A DNA stretch of 50,038 bases from Dinghuibacter sp035492835 (lineage in GTDB: Bacteria; Bacteroidota; Bacteroidia; Chitinophagales; Chitinophagaceae). Shown here piece after piece: positions 32,298 through 41,600 of this stretch. The notes beneath the pieces were generated by a model, which did no database searches, was not told where the DNA came from, and saw only the letters and a program-made list of their open reading frames with translations. The translations under genes and the position numbers were made by a program. Each line of letters starts with the position of its first letter. Position 1 is the stretch's first letter. The stretch lies in NCBI RefSeq assembly GCF_035492835.1, contig NZ_DATJIY010000182.1, positions 1 to 50,038 on the forward strand, in the 5' to 3' direction.

Positions 32298-33794
32298 TTA
32301 GCGATGATAGTTGGGGGATTCTTTGGTGATCTCCACGTCGTGAGCGTGGCTTTCTTTCATCCCGGCATTGGTGATCTTGACGAACGTGGCGCTCTGGAGG
32401 GCCGATATATCGCCGGCCCCGCAGTAACCCATCCCCGCCCGGAGACCGCCCGTGAACTGCTGGACGATTTCCGAAAGGTAACCTTTATACGGGACACGCC
32501 CCTCGATTCCCTCCGGCACCAATTTCTTTATCCCGTCTTCCACGTCCTGGAAGTACCGGTCCCCGCTGCCCTGCTGCATCGCTCCAATGGAGCCCATCCC
32601 GCGGTATTGTTTGAATTTGCGGCCTTCGTAGATGATGGTTTCCCCGGGGCTCTCTTCCGTCCCGGCGAAAACGCTCCCCATCATAACTGCACCGGCGCCG
32701 GCTGCCAGCGCCTTGACCATGTCCCCCGTATACCGAATACCCCCGTCGGCGATGACCGGTACGCCCAACGGTTTGGTGGCGGCTGCTGCTTCCAGGATGG
32801 CGGTGAGCTGGGGAACGCCCGTTCCCGCCACGATACGGGTGGTGCAGATGGACCCGGGGCCGATCCCAACCTTGACGGCGTCCGCCCCGGCTTCCGCCAG
32901 CGCCTTGGCGCCTTCCGCGGTACCCACGTTCCCGGCGACGACCTGTAATTTTGGAAAGGCATTCTTCAGACGCCTGAGGGCGTCGATGACACCCTTCGAA
33001 TGACCGTGCGCGCTGTCCAGCACCACCACGTCCACGCCCACGTGCTGCAGCGCGGACGCCCGGTCGAGCATGTCCTGGGTAATCCCGAGGGCCGCCCCGG
33101 TCAGGAGGCGTCCATAGCCGTCCTTGTTGGCGTTGGGGTGGCTTTGGACCTGCAGGATGTCCCGGTAGGTGATCAGGCCCACCAGCGTCCCGTCGTTTTT
33201 GATGACCGGCAGTTTTTCGATCTTATGGTGGCGGAGTATGATGGCCGCGCCCTTCAGGTCGGTGCCTTCGGGGGCGGTAATGAGGTTTTCGACGGTCATG
33301 ACTTCCGAAACCTTGCGACGGACGTCGTCTTCGAAGCGCAGGTCCCGGTTGGTGAGGATGCCGGACAGCTTACCGGCGTTGTCGACGATGGGTATTCCCC
33401 CGATCTTGTTATCCTTCATCAGCTTCAGGGCGTCGCCGATGGTGGCGTCATGGTGCAGGGTGATGGGATCGATGATCATGCCCGATTCACTGCGCTTCAC
33501 CTTCCGCACCTGCTCGGCCTGTCTGTCGATGGGCATATTCTTGTGGAGGATGCCGATACCGCCTTCCCGCGCCAGCGCGATCGCCAAAGTGGCTTCGGTA
33601 ACGGTGTCCATGGCCGCCGAGAGCATCGGCACATTCAGGGTGATCGAGGCTGTAAGCCTGGAACGGATATCCACTTCCCGGGGCAGTACCTGGGAATAGG
33701 AAGGCATCAGGAGCACATCATCGAAGGTCAGACCTTCACCATAAAATCTGGAGGAAAGGGATTGCGAATCCGAGGGAATAATTCTTGTCGCCAT
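32298..33794 (-). CDS. guaB: IMP dehydrogenase
   Basis: GuaB oxidises IMP to XMP, the committed step of GMP synthesis. The 498-aa protein has the opening FYGEGLTFDDVLLMPSYSQVLP, two CBS domains (about 95-215), the GNVGTAEGAKALAEAGADAVKVG segment and the catalytic Cys loop GIGPGSICTTRIV, then the GAGAVMMGSVFAGTEESPGE and KQYRGMGSIGAMQ flap region. An in-frame TTG at 33800 exists but ATG 33794 is preferred. The promoter places the transcript start on the A of this ATG, so a leaderless mRNA is predicted. Confidence 0.96.
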   Translation of the reverse strand: MATRIIPSDSQSLSSRFYGEGLTFDDVLLMPSYSQVLPREVDIRSRLTASITLNVPMLSAAMDTVTEATLAIALAREGGIGILHKNMPIDRQAEQVRKVKRSESGMIIDPITLHHDATIGDALKLMKDNKIGGIPIVDNAGKLSGILTNRDLRFEDDVRRKVSEVMTVENLITAPEGTDLKGAAIILRHHKIEKLPVIKNDGTLVGLITYRDILQVQSHPNANKDGYGRLLTGAALGITQDMLDRASALQHVGVDVVVLDSAHGHSKGVIDALRRLKNAFPKLQVVAGNVGTAEGAKALAEAGADAVKVGIGPGSICTTRIVAGTGVPQLTAILEAAAATKPLGVPVIADGGIRYTGDMVKALAAGAGAVMMGSVFAGTEESPGETIIYEGRKFKQYRGMGSIGAMQQGSGDRYFQDVEDGIKKLVPEGIEGRVPYKGYLSEIVQQFTGGLRAGMGYCGAGDISALQSATFVKITNAGMKESHAHDVEITKESPNYHR

Positions 33795-33797
33795 GTG

Positions 33798-33830
33798 CAA
33801 AGGTATGGTAAAATTGGTATTCGACCCAAA
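33798..33830 (-). promoter_or_regulatory. guaB promoter, predicted leaderless start
   Basis: TTTG (33827-33830), a 21-base spacer and TACCTTTG (33798-33805) on the minus strand match the consensus fully. Four bases past the final G is 33794, the A of the guaB ATG. Confidence 0.65.
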
Positions 33831-33848
33831 TGGCGAGCTTGCTTCCGG

Positions 33849-34874
33849 CTAGGAATGAAGCCTGTAGCGGTTTCCCGGTAGGCGGTCGACAACGCGTCTC
33901 ATCTCCAGGTCGAGGAGTTTTGTGGCAAGCTCGGCGGGAGGGAGGCCGGAAAGGGTAAGGAGATCGTCGATGTGGAGGGCGTCGCTATTTTGGCGGAGGT
34001 GCGTCAGCGGATCACGGTCATCCGACGGTGTGGTTGGTTGGGGCCAATTCAGTTGCTGCGCGATGTCGGCCGCGCCCGTGAGGCAGTGTACATGGCCGGT
34101 AGCCAGCAGGTCGTTACAGCCGGTACTGTTTTTGTCTGTGATCCGTCCGGGGACGACGAAGACCGTACGTTCATAGCCGCGCGCCAGCTCGAGGGTAATC
34201 AGGCTGCCGCCCTTTTGTCCCGATTCGATCACCACGGTGGCTTCGGTCATACCGGCGATGATCCGGTTTCGCAGCGGGAAACGAAATGCTTCCGGTTTGA
34301 CTCCCGTGCGGAACTCGGTCAGCAGCCCGCCTTTTTTTGCCATGGCTTTGGAAAGTTGCCGGCTACCCGCGGGATAGACGATGTCCAAACCATGGCCGAG
34401 GACGCCTATCGTCGGCAGCCCGTGCTCCAGGGCGAGCCGGTGGGCCAGCGTATCGATGCCGTCGGCCAGCCCGCTGACGATTGTGGGACCATAGGGCGCG
34501 AGCTCCCCCACCAGTTTGCCGACGGCCTTTCGACCATAGTCGCTGGGCGTACGGGTCCCTACGATCGAGATAGTGTGAGCGGGGTTGAGGTCCGCGACGC
34601 CCTTGTAAAATAATATGATCGGGGCGTCATAACATTGAGACAGGAGCCAGGGATAGGCGCTTTCCCCGGGGCAGATCAGGCGTATGTCGTGACGCCGCGC
34701 AAAGTCGAGGGTTTGGTCTACCGCGGCAAAGTCGGTGCCGGCGCGGACCGCTTTCGAACGGAATATCGCCGTGGCCGAACCGTATTGGTCGAGCAGACGG
34801 CGGACCTGCACGGGGCCGCACCGGGGTGTGACGGAGAGCGCGATGCGGTAATACTTTTCTTCATCGGAGATCAT
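33849..34874 (-). CDS. dprA: DNA-processing protein DprA
   Basis: DprA loads RecA on single-stranded DNA taken up during natural transformation. The 341-aa protein has the Rossmann-like core with SIVGTRTPSDYGRKAVGKL, IVSGLADGIDTLAHRLAL, GVLGHGLDIVYPAGSRQL, GGLLTEFRTGVKPEAFRFPLRNRIIAGM and VVPGRITDKNSTGCNDLL. A C-terminal winged-helix (about 275-341) ends in LDLEMRRVVDRLPGNRYRL. It starts 31 bases after the porE-like gene. Many Bacteroidota carry dprA without being known to be competent. Confidence 0.94.
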   Translation of the reverse strand: MISDEEKYYRIALSVTPRCGPVQVRRLLDQYGSATAIFRSKAVRAGTDFAAVDQTLDFARRHDIRLICPGESAYPWLLSQCYDAPIILFYKGVADLNPAHTISIVGTRTPSDYGRKAVGKLVGELAPYGPTIVSGLADGIDTLAHRLALEHGLPTIGVLGHGLDIVYPAGSRQLSKAMAKKGGLLTEFRTGVKPEAFRFPLRNRIIAGMTEATVVIESGQKGGSLITLELARGYERTVFVVPGRITDKNSTGCNDLLATGHVHCLTGAADIAQQLNWPQPTTPSDDRDPLTHLRQNSDALHIDDLLTLSGLPPAELATKLLDLEMRRVVDRLPGNRYRLHS

Positions 34875-34905
34875 GCTACGTCTGTTATGACGTGCAAGCT
34901 AGGAG

Positions 34906-36822
34906 CTAATTGGCGATGACGGTGAGCTCGGTGCGGCGGTTCTGGGCGCGGCCGGCCTCGGTAGCGTTGTCGGCTATGGGTTTGGTAGCGCCATAGCCTT
35001 TGGCGACCAGACGATTGGGGGCGATGCCGTGGACCATCAGGTAGTTGATGACAGAAATCGCGCGCGCATTCGAGAGTACCATGTTATCCTTATCGGACCC
35101 CACGTTGTCCGTATGACCGCTGATCTGGATCTTAAGCGTGGGGTTCTCTTTCATCAACTGTACGACGGCGTCCAGCTCCACGACGGACTCGGGTTTGAGG
35201 TCGAATTTCCGGGTGTCGAAGAAGATGTTTTTGAGGATGATGCTGGCGTTGGGCTCCAACGGCTGGAGGGGGATATTGACCTCATAGGTGGAGTCGGGCG
35301 CTTTTTGGGAAAAGTCGTAGTGCTCCGAATACAGCAGATAGCCCTTGCGGTGGACGGCAAAGGCGTACTCCTTGCCCACCGGGAGCGTGATGAGGTAGTT
35401 GCCGTCCTCGTCCGTCTGCGCCCGGGCGATGGCCTGGCCGCCGTGGACGTCGGTGAGGTCCACGCTGGAGGGCAGTCCTTCCTTTGTCTTTTTGTCGAAC
35501 ACCTTTCCCCTTACCCAGAGGGTCCGGAAGGGACGTATGCCTTCCCGCAGCTCGAAGGTATAGATGTCCAGACCGCCGCGGCTGTCGCTACGGTCGGTGG
35601 CGTAGTAGGCTGTCTTGCCGTCGGCGGCGATGGTGAGCGCGCCTTCGTTGTCGATGGTATTGATCGGGTAGCCGAGGTTGACCGGTTTCCCCCAGCGGCC
35701 CGTGGAGTCCTTGTGGACGACGAAAAGGTCGGTGCCTCCATAGCCGGGAAGGCCGTTGGAGGTGAAGTACAGGGTTTGGTTGTCCGGGTGGATGAAGGGG
35801 CAGCTTTCGTCGCCCTTGGTGTTGATGTTCGGTCCGAGGTTTTGTGGGTTGCCCCAGGCGCCGTTGGGTAACCGGTGGCTGACCCAGATGTCGCTTCCGC
35901 CAAAACCGCTGGGGTCCCGCGCGGCAAAATAAAGGTCGCGTTGATCGGGGGAGAGGCTGGGCTGGGATTCCCAGAACTCGGTATTGATCGGCTCGCCGAT
36001 GTTCAAGGGGGTGGACCAGCCCTGGCGGGTTTTGAGGGCGTAGTAGATGTCGCAGCTGCCATAGCCGTCGGGCCGGTTGCAACCGGTGAAAACGAGCATC
36101 TTCCCATCCTGCGAAATGTTCTGCGCGCCCTCGTTGTCAGGGGTATTGATGTTGCCGCCCAGGGGACGGGCCAGGCTCCATTTGCCGTCCGCGCCCAGGT
36201 GGCTCTCGTAAAAGTCTTCGTTGTTCCCGTTCACGTTACGGGTAAAGACGAGGGTCTTGCCGTCCAGGGTCAGGGACGGCAGGTATTCGGAAGCTTTGGA
36301 ATTGATGCTGTCCCCGAGGTTGACCGGGGCAAATACGTAACTGGACAGGTGTTGCTCCCGTGCCATGTCGAGGGCGAACTGGTAGGTTTGCTGCCGGTAC
36401 AGGGCCGCTCCCCGGGCGCGGTCGTTCAACTTGGGGATCGTCAGGTATCGTTTCACCGCTATGAGCGCCGAGTTGAAGTCGCCTACCCCGGCCAGGGATA
36501 TGGAGTAGGGTAGGTCCATATCGAAAAAATAGGCGGTGTCCATGGACCGGGCCCTTTCGTATTCTGCGACCGATGCGCGGTAGTCCTTCATATCGGCGTA
36601 GATGCCCGCCTTGGTGAGGTGGGCGTTTATGTACCCGGTGTCGGCGTCGAGGGCCTCGTTCAGGTATTGCAACGCCCTTCTACGGTCATTGCTGGAGGAC
36701 AGCTCGTTCAGGGCCATGTTGTACCAGTCGACGGCCTTGCGATCGATCTTGTCGGGGTTGTAGTGTTGCGCGCGGGTGGGCAGGAAAAACGAAAGCGATA
36801 TGAGTAAGAGAATGATGCGCAT
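34906..36822 (-). CDS. porE: PorE-like type IX secretion protein (TPR, beta-propeller, CRD, OmpA)
   Basis: The 638-aa protein has a signal peptide (MRIILLLISLSFFLPTRAQ) and then four modules. These are TPR-type helices (about 25-165), PD40/WD40-type propeller repeats (about 185-430; e.g. LTLDGKTLVFTRNVNGNNEDFY, PSLSPDQRDLYFAARDP), a carboxypeptidase-regulatory-like domain (about 445-530) and a C-terminal OmpA peptidoglycan-binding domain (ISGHTDNVGSDKDNMVLSNARA and GYGATKP). That order matches PorE of Porphyromonas, an OmpA-type component reported to tie type IX secretion to peptidoglycan. Generic OmpA/PD40 proteins share the parts, so the assignment rests on module order and on sprA nearby. 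ATG 36822 is used, because the upstream extension is not signal-like. It starts 4 bases after queE. Confidence 0.75.
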   Translation of the reverse strand: MRIILLLISLSFFLPTRAQHYNPDKIDRKAVDWYNMALNELSSSNDRRRALQYLNEALDADTGYINAHLTKAGIYADMKDYRASVAEYERARSMDTAYFFDMDLPYSISLAGVGDFNSALIAVKRYLTIPKLNDRARGAALYRQQTYQFALDMAREQHLSSYVFAPVNLGDSINSKASEYLPSLTLDGKTLVFTRNVNGNNEDFYESHLGADGKWSLARPLGGNINTPDNEGAQNISQDGKMLVFTGCNRPDGYGSCDIYYALKTRQGWSTPLNIGEPINTEFWESQPSLSPDQRDLYFAARDPSGFGGSDIWVSHRLPNGAWGNPQNLGPNINTKGDESCPFIHPDNQTLYFTSNGLPGYGGTDLFVVHKDSTGRWGKPVNLGYPINTIDNEGALTIAADGKTAYYATDRSDSRGGLDIYTFELREGIRPFRTLWVRGKVFDKKTKEGLPSSVDLTDVHGGQAIARAQTDEDGNYLITLPVGKEYAFAVHRKGYLLYSEHYDFSQKAPDSTYEVNIPLQPLEPNASIILKNIFFDTRKFDLKPESVVELDAVVQLMKENPTLKIQISGHTDNVGSDKDNMVLSNARAISVINYLMVHGIAPNRLVAKGYGATKPIADNATEAGRAQNRRTELTVIAN

Positions 36823-36826
36823 GGGA

Positions 36827-37447
36827 TTAGGGCACATGGATGAATTTATGCACCTGGGCGGACAGGGTCCATTCCGGGTGTGCCTTGACATAATCGACGA
36901 TCAGGGGCGTCATCCGGTCCGCCCTGCTCCATTCCGGTTGCAGGAACAACCGGCAGGAGGGGCCGGCCTGGGCCGCGTATTGTTCCGCCCAGGCGAAGTC
37001 GTGCTGGTTGTAGAGGACGACCTTGAGCTCGTCAGCCAGGGGCAGTATCTCCGGCAGGGGCGCCTTGAATTTCTTGGGGGACAGGCAAATCCAGTCCCAG
37101 TCGCCCGTGAGGGGCGCGGACCCGGAGGTCTCGATGTGCGTACGGAAGCCTGCTTCGTGGAGGGCCCGGGTGAGCGGGCCACAGTCGTGGAGGAGGGGCT
37201 CGCCCCCCGTGACAACGGCTATGCGGCCCGGTTGGGCGGAGGCTTCCGCCACGAGCGCCCGTACGCTTTTGAGCGGGTGCCTGGCGGCGTCCCAGCTGTC
37301 CTTGACGTCGCACCATACACAACCCACGTCGCAGCCGCCCAGGCGGATAAACCAGGCGGCCCGGCCCTGATAGGCGCCCTCACCCTGAAGGGTGTAGAAG
37401 GACTCCATGACGGGCAGTAAAACTTCGGTATCGGCAGGGGCGATCAT
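36827..37447 (-). CDS. queE: 7-carboxy-7-deazaguanine synthase
   Basis: QueE is a radical SAM enzyme that rearranges 6-carboxytetrahydropterin, the QueD product, to 7-carboxy-7-deazaguanine on the way to queuosine. The 206-aa protein has the QueE opening ESFYTLQGEGAYQGRAAWFIRLGGC and the iron-sulfur Cys39, Cys43 and Cys46 (CX3CX2C) followed by DVKDSWD, then VTGGEPLLHDC. It overlaps the stop of folD by 4 bases (ATGA). The QueD-type genes and folE of the same route are at 14.8-16.3 kb. Confidence 0.93.
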   Translation of the reverse strand: MIAPADTEVLLPVMESFYTLQGEGAYQGRAAWFIRLGGCDVGCVWCDVKDSWDAARHPLKSVRALVAEASAQPGRIAVVTGGEPLLHDCGPLTRALHEAGFRTHIETSGSAPLTGDWDWICLSPKKFKAPLPEILPLADELKVVLYNQHDFAWAEQYAAQAGPSCRLFLQPEWSRADRMTPLIVDYVKAHPEWTLSAQVHKFIHVP

Positions 37448-38331
37448 GGTGTAAAGGTACGCCTTGCTTCGTAGGCAAGGAACGTATTTTTCATCAGCGC
37501 CGCGCGGGTCATCGGTCCCACCCCCCCCGGGACGGGGGTGATAAAGGAAGCCAGGGGCGCGACCTCGTCAAAGGCCACGTCGCCTTTGAGGCTAAAGCCC
37601 GTTTTTTTGGATGGGTCGGCAACGCGGGTGGTGCCCACGTCGATGACGACCGCTCCCGGTTTGACCATGTCGCCGGTGACAAAACCGGGCTTGCCGATGG
37701 CTGCGACGACGATGTCAGCCTGGAGGCAAAGGTCACGGATATTCGGTGTGGCGGAGTGGCACAGGGTCACGGTACAGTTACCGGGGTAGGCGTTCCTGCT
37801 CAGGAGGATGCTCACCGGGGTCCCGACGATCGCGCTCCGTCCGATCACCACGGCATGCTTACCCTTTGTTTCAATTTTATAGTACTCCAGCAGCATCATG
37901 ATCCCGAAGGGCGTGGCCGACACGAAGGTGGGCATGCCCCCGACCATCCGGCCCACGCTTTCGGGGTGGAACCCGTCGACGTCCTTACCGGGGTCGATGG
38001 TATTGATGACTTTTTCCGGTGAAATATGTCGGGGGAGGGGTAGTTGGACGATTATACCGTCTATTTCGGAATCCTGATTGAGCTTCCGGATCTCGTCCAG
38101 CAAGGCGTGTTCGGTTATGGTGTCGGGGAGCCGGGTGAGCGTGGAGCCAAAGCCGATCTCTTCGCAATCCTTGACCTTGGCGGCTACATACGTCTCGCTC
38201 CCGCCATCGTTCCCCACCAGGATGGCCGCCAGGTGTGGGGCTCGTTGTCCTTTGGCTGCCAGTTCCTTAACCTTTTGGGCCAGGTCATCCCGCACTGCCT
38301 GGGAGACCAGTTTGCCGTCGATTTTTTGCAT
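37444..38331 (-). CDS. folD: Methylenetetrahydrofolate dehydrogenase / methenyltetrahydrofolate cyclohydrolase
   Basis: FolD interconverts methylene-, methenyl- and formyl-tetrahydrofolate with NADP. The 295-aa protein has AAILVGNDGGSETYVAAKVKDCEEIGF with the catalytic Lys, DGIIVQLPLPRHI, PGKDVDGFHPESVGRM, GKHAVVIGRSAIVGTPVSILLS and TPVPGGVGPMTRAALMKNT. It is the first gene of a minus-strand block (folD, queE, porE-like, dprA). The ATG is 1 base after the predicted transcript start. Confidence 0.95.
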   Translation of the reverse strand: MQKIDGKLVSQAVRDDLAQKVKELAAKGQRAPHLAAILVGNDGGSETYVAAKVKDCEEIGFGSTLTRLPDTITEHALLDEIRKLNQDSEIDGIIVQLPLPRHISPEKVINTIDPGKDVDGFHPESVGRMVGGMPTFVSATPFGIMMLLEYYKIETKGKHAVVIGRSAIVGTPVSILLSRNAYPGNCTVTLCHSATPNIRDLCLQADIVVAAIGKPGFVTGDMVKPGAVVIDVGTTRVADPSKKTGFSLKGDVAFDEVAPLASFITPVPGGVGPMTRAALMKNTFLAYEARRTFTP

Positions 38332-38335
38332 GCCG

Positions 38336-38343
38336 CAAAGGTA
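38336..38343 (-). promoter_or_regulatory. folD -7 box with near-leaderless spacing
   Basis: TACCTTTG on the minus strand, with a partial -33 (CTTG at 38366-38369, 22 bases away). The predicted start at about 38332 is 1 base before the folD ATG. Confidence 0.55.
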
Positions 38344-38461
38344 TCGAATTCAGGTAGCGGGTGGGCAAGCTTTAATGAAAAAAATAATATGCAGCATCTG
38401 GATAATCTTAAATGTCTATAAAAAAATGGTTAATGATTTCCGAATTAATATTCCTTTAATA

Positions 38462-38498
38462 TACATTTGACGACTAATTCCCCATAGTATGCTATGGG
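38462..38498 (+). promoter_or_regulatory. Promoter and leader hairpin of the first Sus-like locus
   Basis: TACATTTG (38462-38469) matches the -7 box, with a near-match TTTC at 38438-38441 as -33. The predicted start is near 38473. Just after it, 38481-38498 forms a hairpin with 7-bp arms (CCCATAG / CTATGGG, 4-base loop) in the leader or as a protein-binding site. The leader to susC is about 155 nt and contains an upstream ORF. Confidence 0.5.
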
Positions 38499-38527
38499 AC
38501 CATTGTAAAAACTAAACATCAGAGATT

Positions 38528-38632
38528 ATGAGAGAATCCCTATTCCTCCTGGGGGGCTACCTGTCCTATGCCCCTACCTCCCCTTTTTCAAGACAGCTTT
38601 TTTCCAAACGACTTAAACTGCATTTTTCATGA
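38528..38632 (+). CDS. 34-aa upstream ORF overlapping the susC start
   Basis: An ATG-initiated frame of 34 codons (begins MRESLFLLGGYLSYAPTS, ends KLHFS) has a TGA that overlaps the ATG of the first susC gene as ATGA. The short length means it could be chance, but the exact stop-start overlap is the arrangement of translational coupling. The peptide is basic at its C-terminus and has no recognised family. It may be a leader peptide controlling the transporter gene. Confidence 0.4.
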   Translation: MRESLFLLGGYLSYAPTSPFSRQLFSKRLKLHFS

Positions 38633-41600
38633 GAAAATTCTCGATAATGGGGGCAATGCTTCTTTGCTCCCTATGGACCTATGCGCAGACCAGACTGTTA
38701 CAAGGACGGATTACAGATGACCAGGGACAGCCGGCGGCATTCGCCTCCGTCCAGTTCAGAAAGACCCATAAAGGCGTAAGCGCAGACCCCGACGGTCGGT
38801 TCGCCCTCCAGGTAAAAAGCGGTGACGTGCTGGTTATCAGCGGTACCGGCTTTGAAAGTAAGGAAATCACCATCACCAACCAGGACCGCCTGGACGTCTC
38901 CCTGTCGCGCAAAAGCACGTCGATGACGGAAGTCGTCGTAACCGCGCTGGGACAGACCCAACAGAAGGCGCGGATCGGTTATGCCACCCAGACCTTTAAC
39001 AATACGGCGATCACCAAGAACGGTGTGACAGGCGCCCTTGACGGCCTGGAAGGAAAGATCGCCGGGGCCGACATCTCCAACACCGGTGGTCCGGGTTCTT
39101 CCACGAAAGTGGTGCTTCGGGGCTATGGTGTCATCAGCGGGGGGAGCAACCAACCGCTGTACGTCATCGACGGCGTACCGATGAGCGACGGGCAGTACCA
39201 ACAATCCGTCATGGGTACCGACGGGGCCGACTTCGGTAACGGGATGAACAACATCAACCCCGCCGACATCGAATCCATCACGGTCCTGAAGGGCACGGCG
39301 GCCTCCTCCCTGTATGGCGGCCTGGCCAAAAACGGGGCCATCATCATCACCACCCGCCGCGGCCGCGCCGGGAAGCTGCACGTCGACTACAGCGGCTCCG
39401 CGAACTTCAGCCGGGTGGGTAAGCTCCCCGACATGCAAAAGGAATTCGGACAAGGGTGGGGCGGCGTATTCGTATCCGACGAGAACGGCAGCTGGGGTCC
39501 GCGCCTGGATGGCGTCGTCCGTCCCTGGGGTGCGGAAGTCAACGGTGTCAGCCAAGAGAAGCCCTTCTCTTTCGTCAACAATAATATCCGCGACTTCTAC
39601 ACGACCGGGACTGCCTACAACAACAACCTGTCGCTCTCCGGCGGTACCGAAACCAACCGTTTCTATTTTTCGTATGGCAACGTGACCGCGGACGGCGTCG
39701 TCCCTGGCAAGTCCGACCAGCAGCAGCGGAATACCTTTTCGCTCCGCACCAACAGCAACTACGGCCGGTTCTCGATCAATACCTCCTTCAATTATGTCAA
39801 CCAGAAGCTGAACGTGCCCAACACCGGGCAAAGCACCAGCAGCGGCGGGGGCGTTTTCGAGTCACTCCTCCAGATCCCGGTCGACATTCCCATCAAGAGC
39901 TTCAAGGACTACAACAGCGTATACAACAACATCAACAACTTCTTCACCCCCTACGCGGAGAACCCGTATTTCGGGGTCAACGAGAACGGTAACCAGCAGA
40001 AGCTGGATCGTTTCTTCGGGAACGTGGACATGAACTACAAGTTCACCAACGCCCTGAGCGCCGAGTTCCGGTTGGGTGGCGACTTCACGGACGCCAACAC
40101 CTTCATTTGGAAACAGAAGGCGTCCGCCCTGGCGGGCACCTGGGATGGTCCCGACGCGACCAATCCCGAAGGTTCTTCCCGGACGCCCGACATCGGCCAG
40201 GTTACCCAGGGGCTCGACCACTTCGGGATCATCAACGGAGACCTGATCGTAAAATATGTAACCGACCTGGGCTCCAGTTTCCACCTGGACGCGCTTGCCG
40301 GCGGTAACTTCTACCAGAGCCAGACCAAGTCGGTGTCGACGACGATCACCAACCTGCTGGTACCGAGCTTCTTCAACCTATCCAATACCACCAGCCCGGC
40401 GGTACCCCTCGACGCCAGCTTCAACCAGCGGCGCATCGGGGCTTACGCCCAGGCTACCCTGGGGTACAAGGACCAGTTGTTCCTGACGGGGAACATCCGG
40501 AACGATTGGTCTTCCACCCTGCCGATCAACAACAACTCCATTTTCTATCCCGGGGCCAACCTGAGCTGGGTGGCATCGCAGCTACTGGGCTCCAACAGCG
40601 CGATCTCTTTCCTCAAGCTCCGCGCGGCCTACGGTCGTACGGGCTCCGACCCCAGCCCCTACCTGGTGTTGCCCTCGCTGGGTACCGGGTCCGTAACCTT
40701 GCCGTATGGTACGATGACCGCTCCCTTTAACAGCATCGGCGCCTTTGGCGTGAATACCACGATCGGGAACCAAAGCCTGCAGCCCATCTTTACCAATGAA
40801 TTCGAGGTGGGCGCCGAAGCAAGGTTCCTGAAGGACCGGATCGGACTCGACGTATCGTTGTATGATAAGAAGACAAAAGGCCAGATCTTCCCCGTGCCCA
40901 TCGCGCCCTCCTCGGGCTATCTGTACCTGGTCGAAAACCTCGGTACGGTCGGCAACAAGGGGATCGAGCTGACGCTGAACGTCAAACCGGTAGAGACCCG
41001 GAACTTTACCTGGAACTTTACCTATACCTTTTCGAGGGACTGGAACAAGGTGCTGAGTCTTTCGGGCGCTACACAGAATCCGCTGCTGACCTCGGCGTAT
41101 GCCGTGGAAATGCGGGCGGTGGTCGGCAAGACCGTGGCCTCTATTTACGGACCGGTGGCCGCCAAGACGCCCAACGGTCAAACCATCGTGGACGCCACGA
41201 CCGGTTACCCGACCCAGAACCTCCAGGCGCTGGACCAGTTCGGCAATGCCAACGGGTATTATGGCACGGGATTGTACACGTACATGATGGGCTTATCCAA
41301 CACCTTTACGTATAAGGATTTCTCCCTGTCCGGTTCGCTCGACTTCCGCTATGGCGGGGTGATGTATAGCGAAACCGCCGACTTGTCGATGTTCGTTGGC
41401 AACAGCGTCGTGACGACCTACAACGACCGCAGGCCCTTTATCATACCCAATTCCGTTAACGCTCTTACGGACGCCAGTGGTAAGGTGACCGGTTACCAGG
41501 AAAATACCACCTACATCGGCGGCCTCGGCTCCGGTCAATCCGACAACACCTGGGGTTACTACTATCCCACGCAAAACGCCGGTACCGCTTCCCAGATGCG

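Noticed and set aside
37448..37455. TACCTTTA box just before queE
   Set aside because: This stretch is the last codons of folD (RTFTP and stop), and queE overlaps the folD stop by ATGA, so coupling explains its expression better than a separate promoter.
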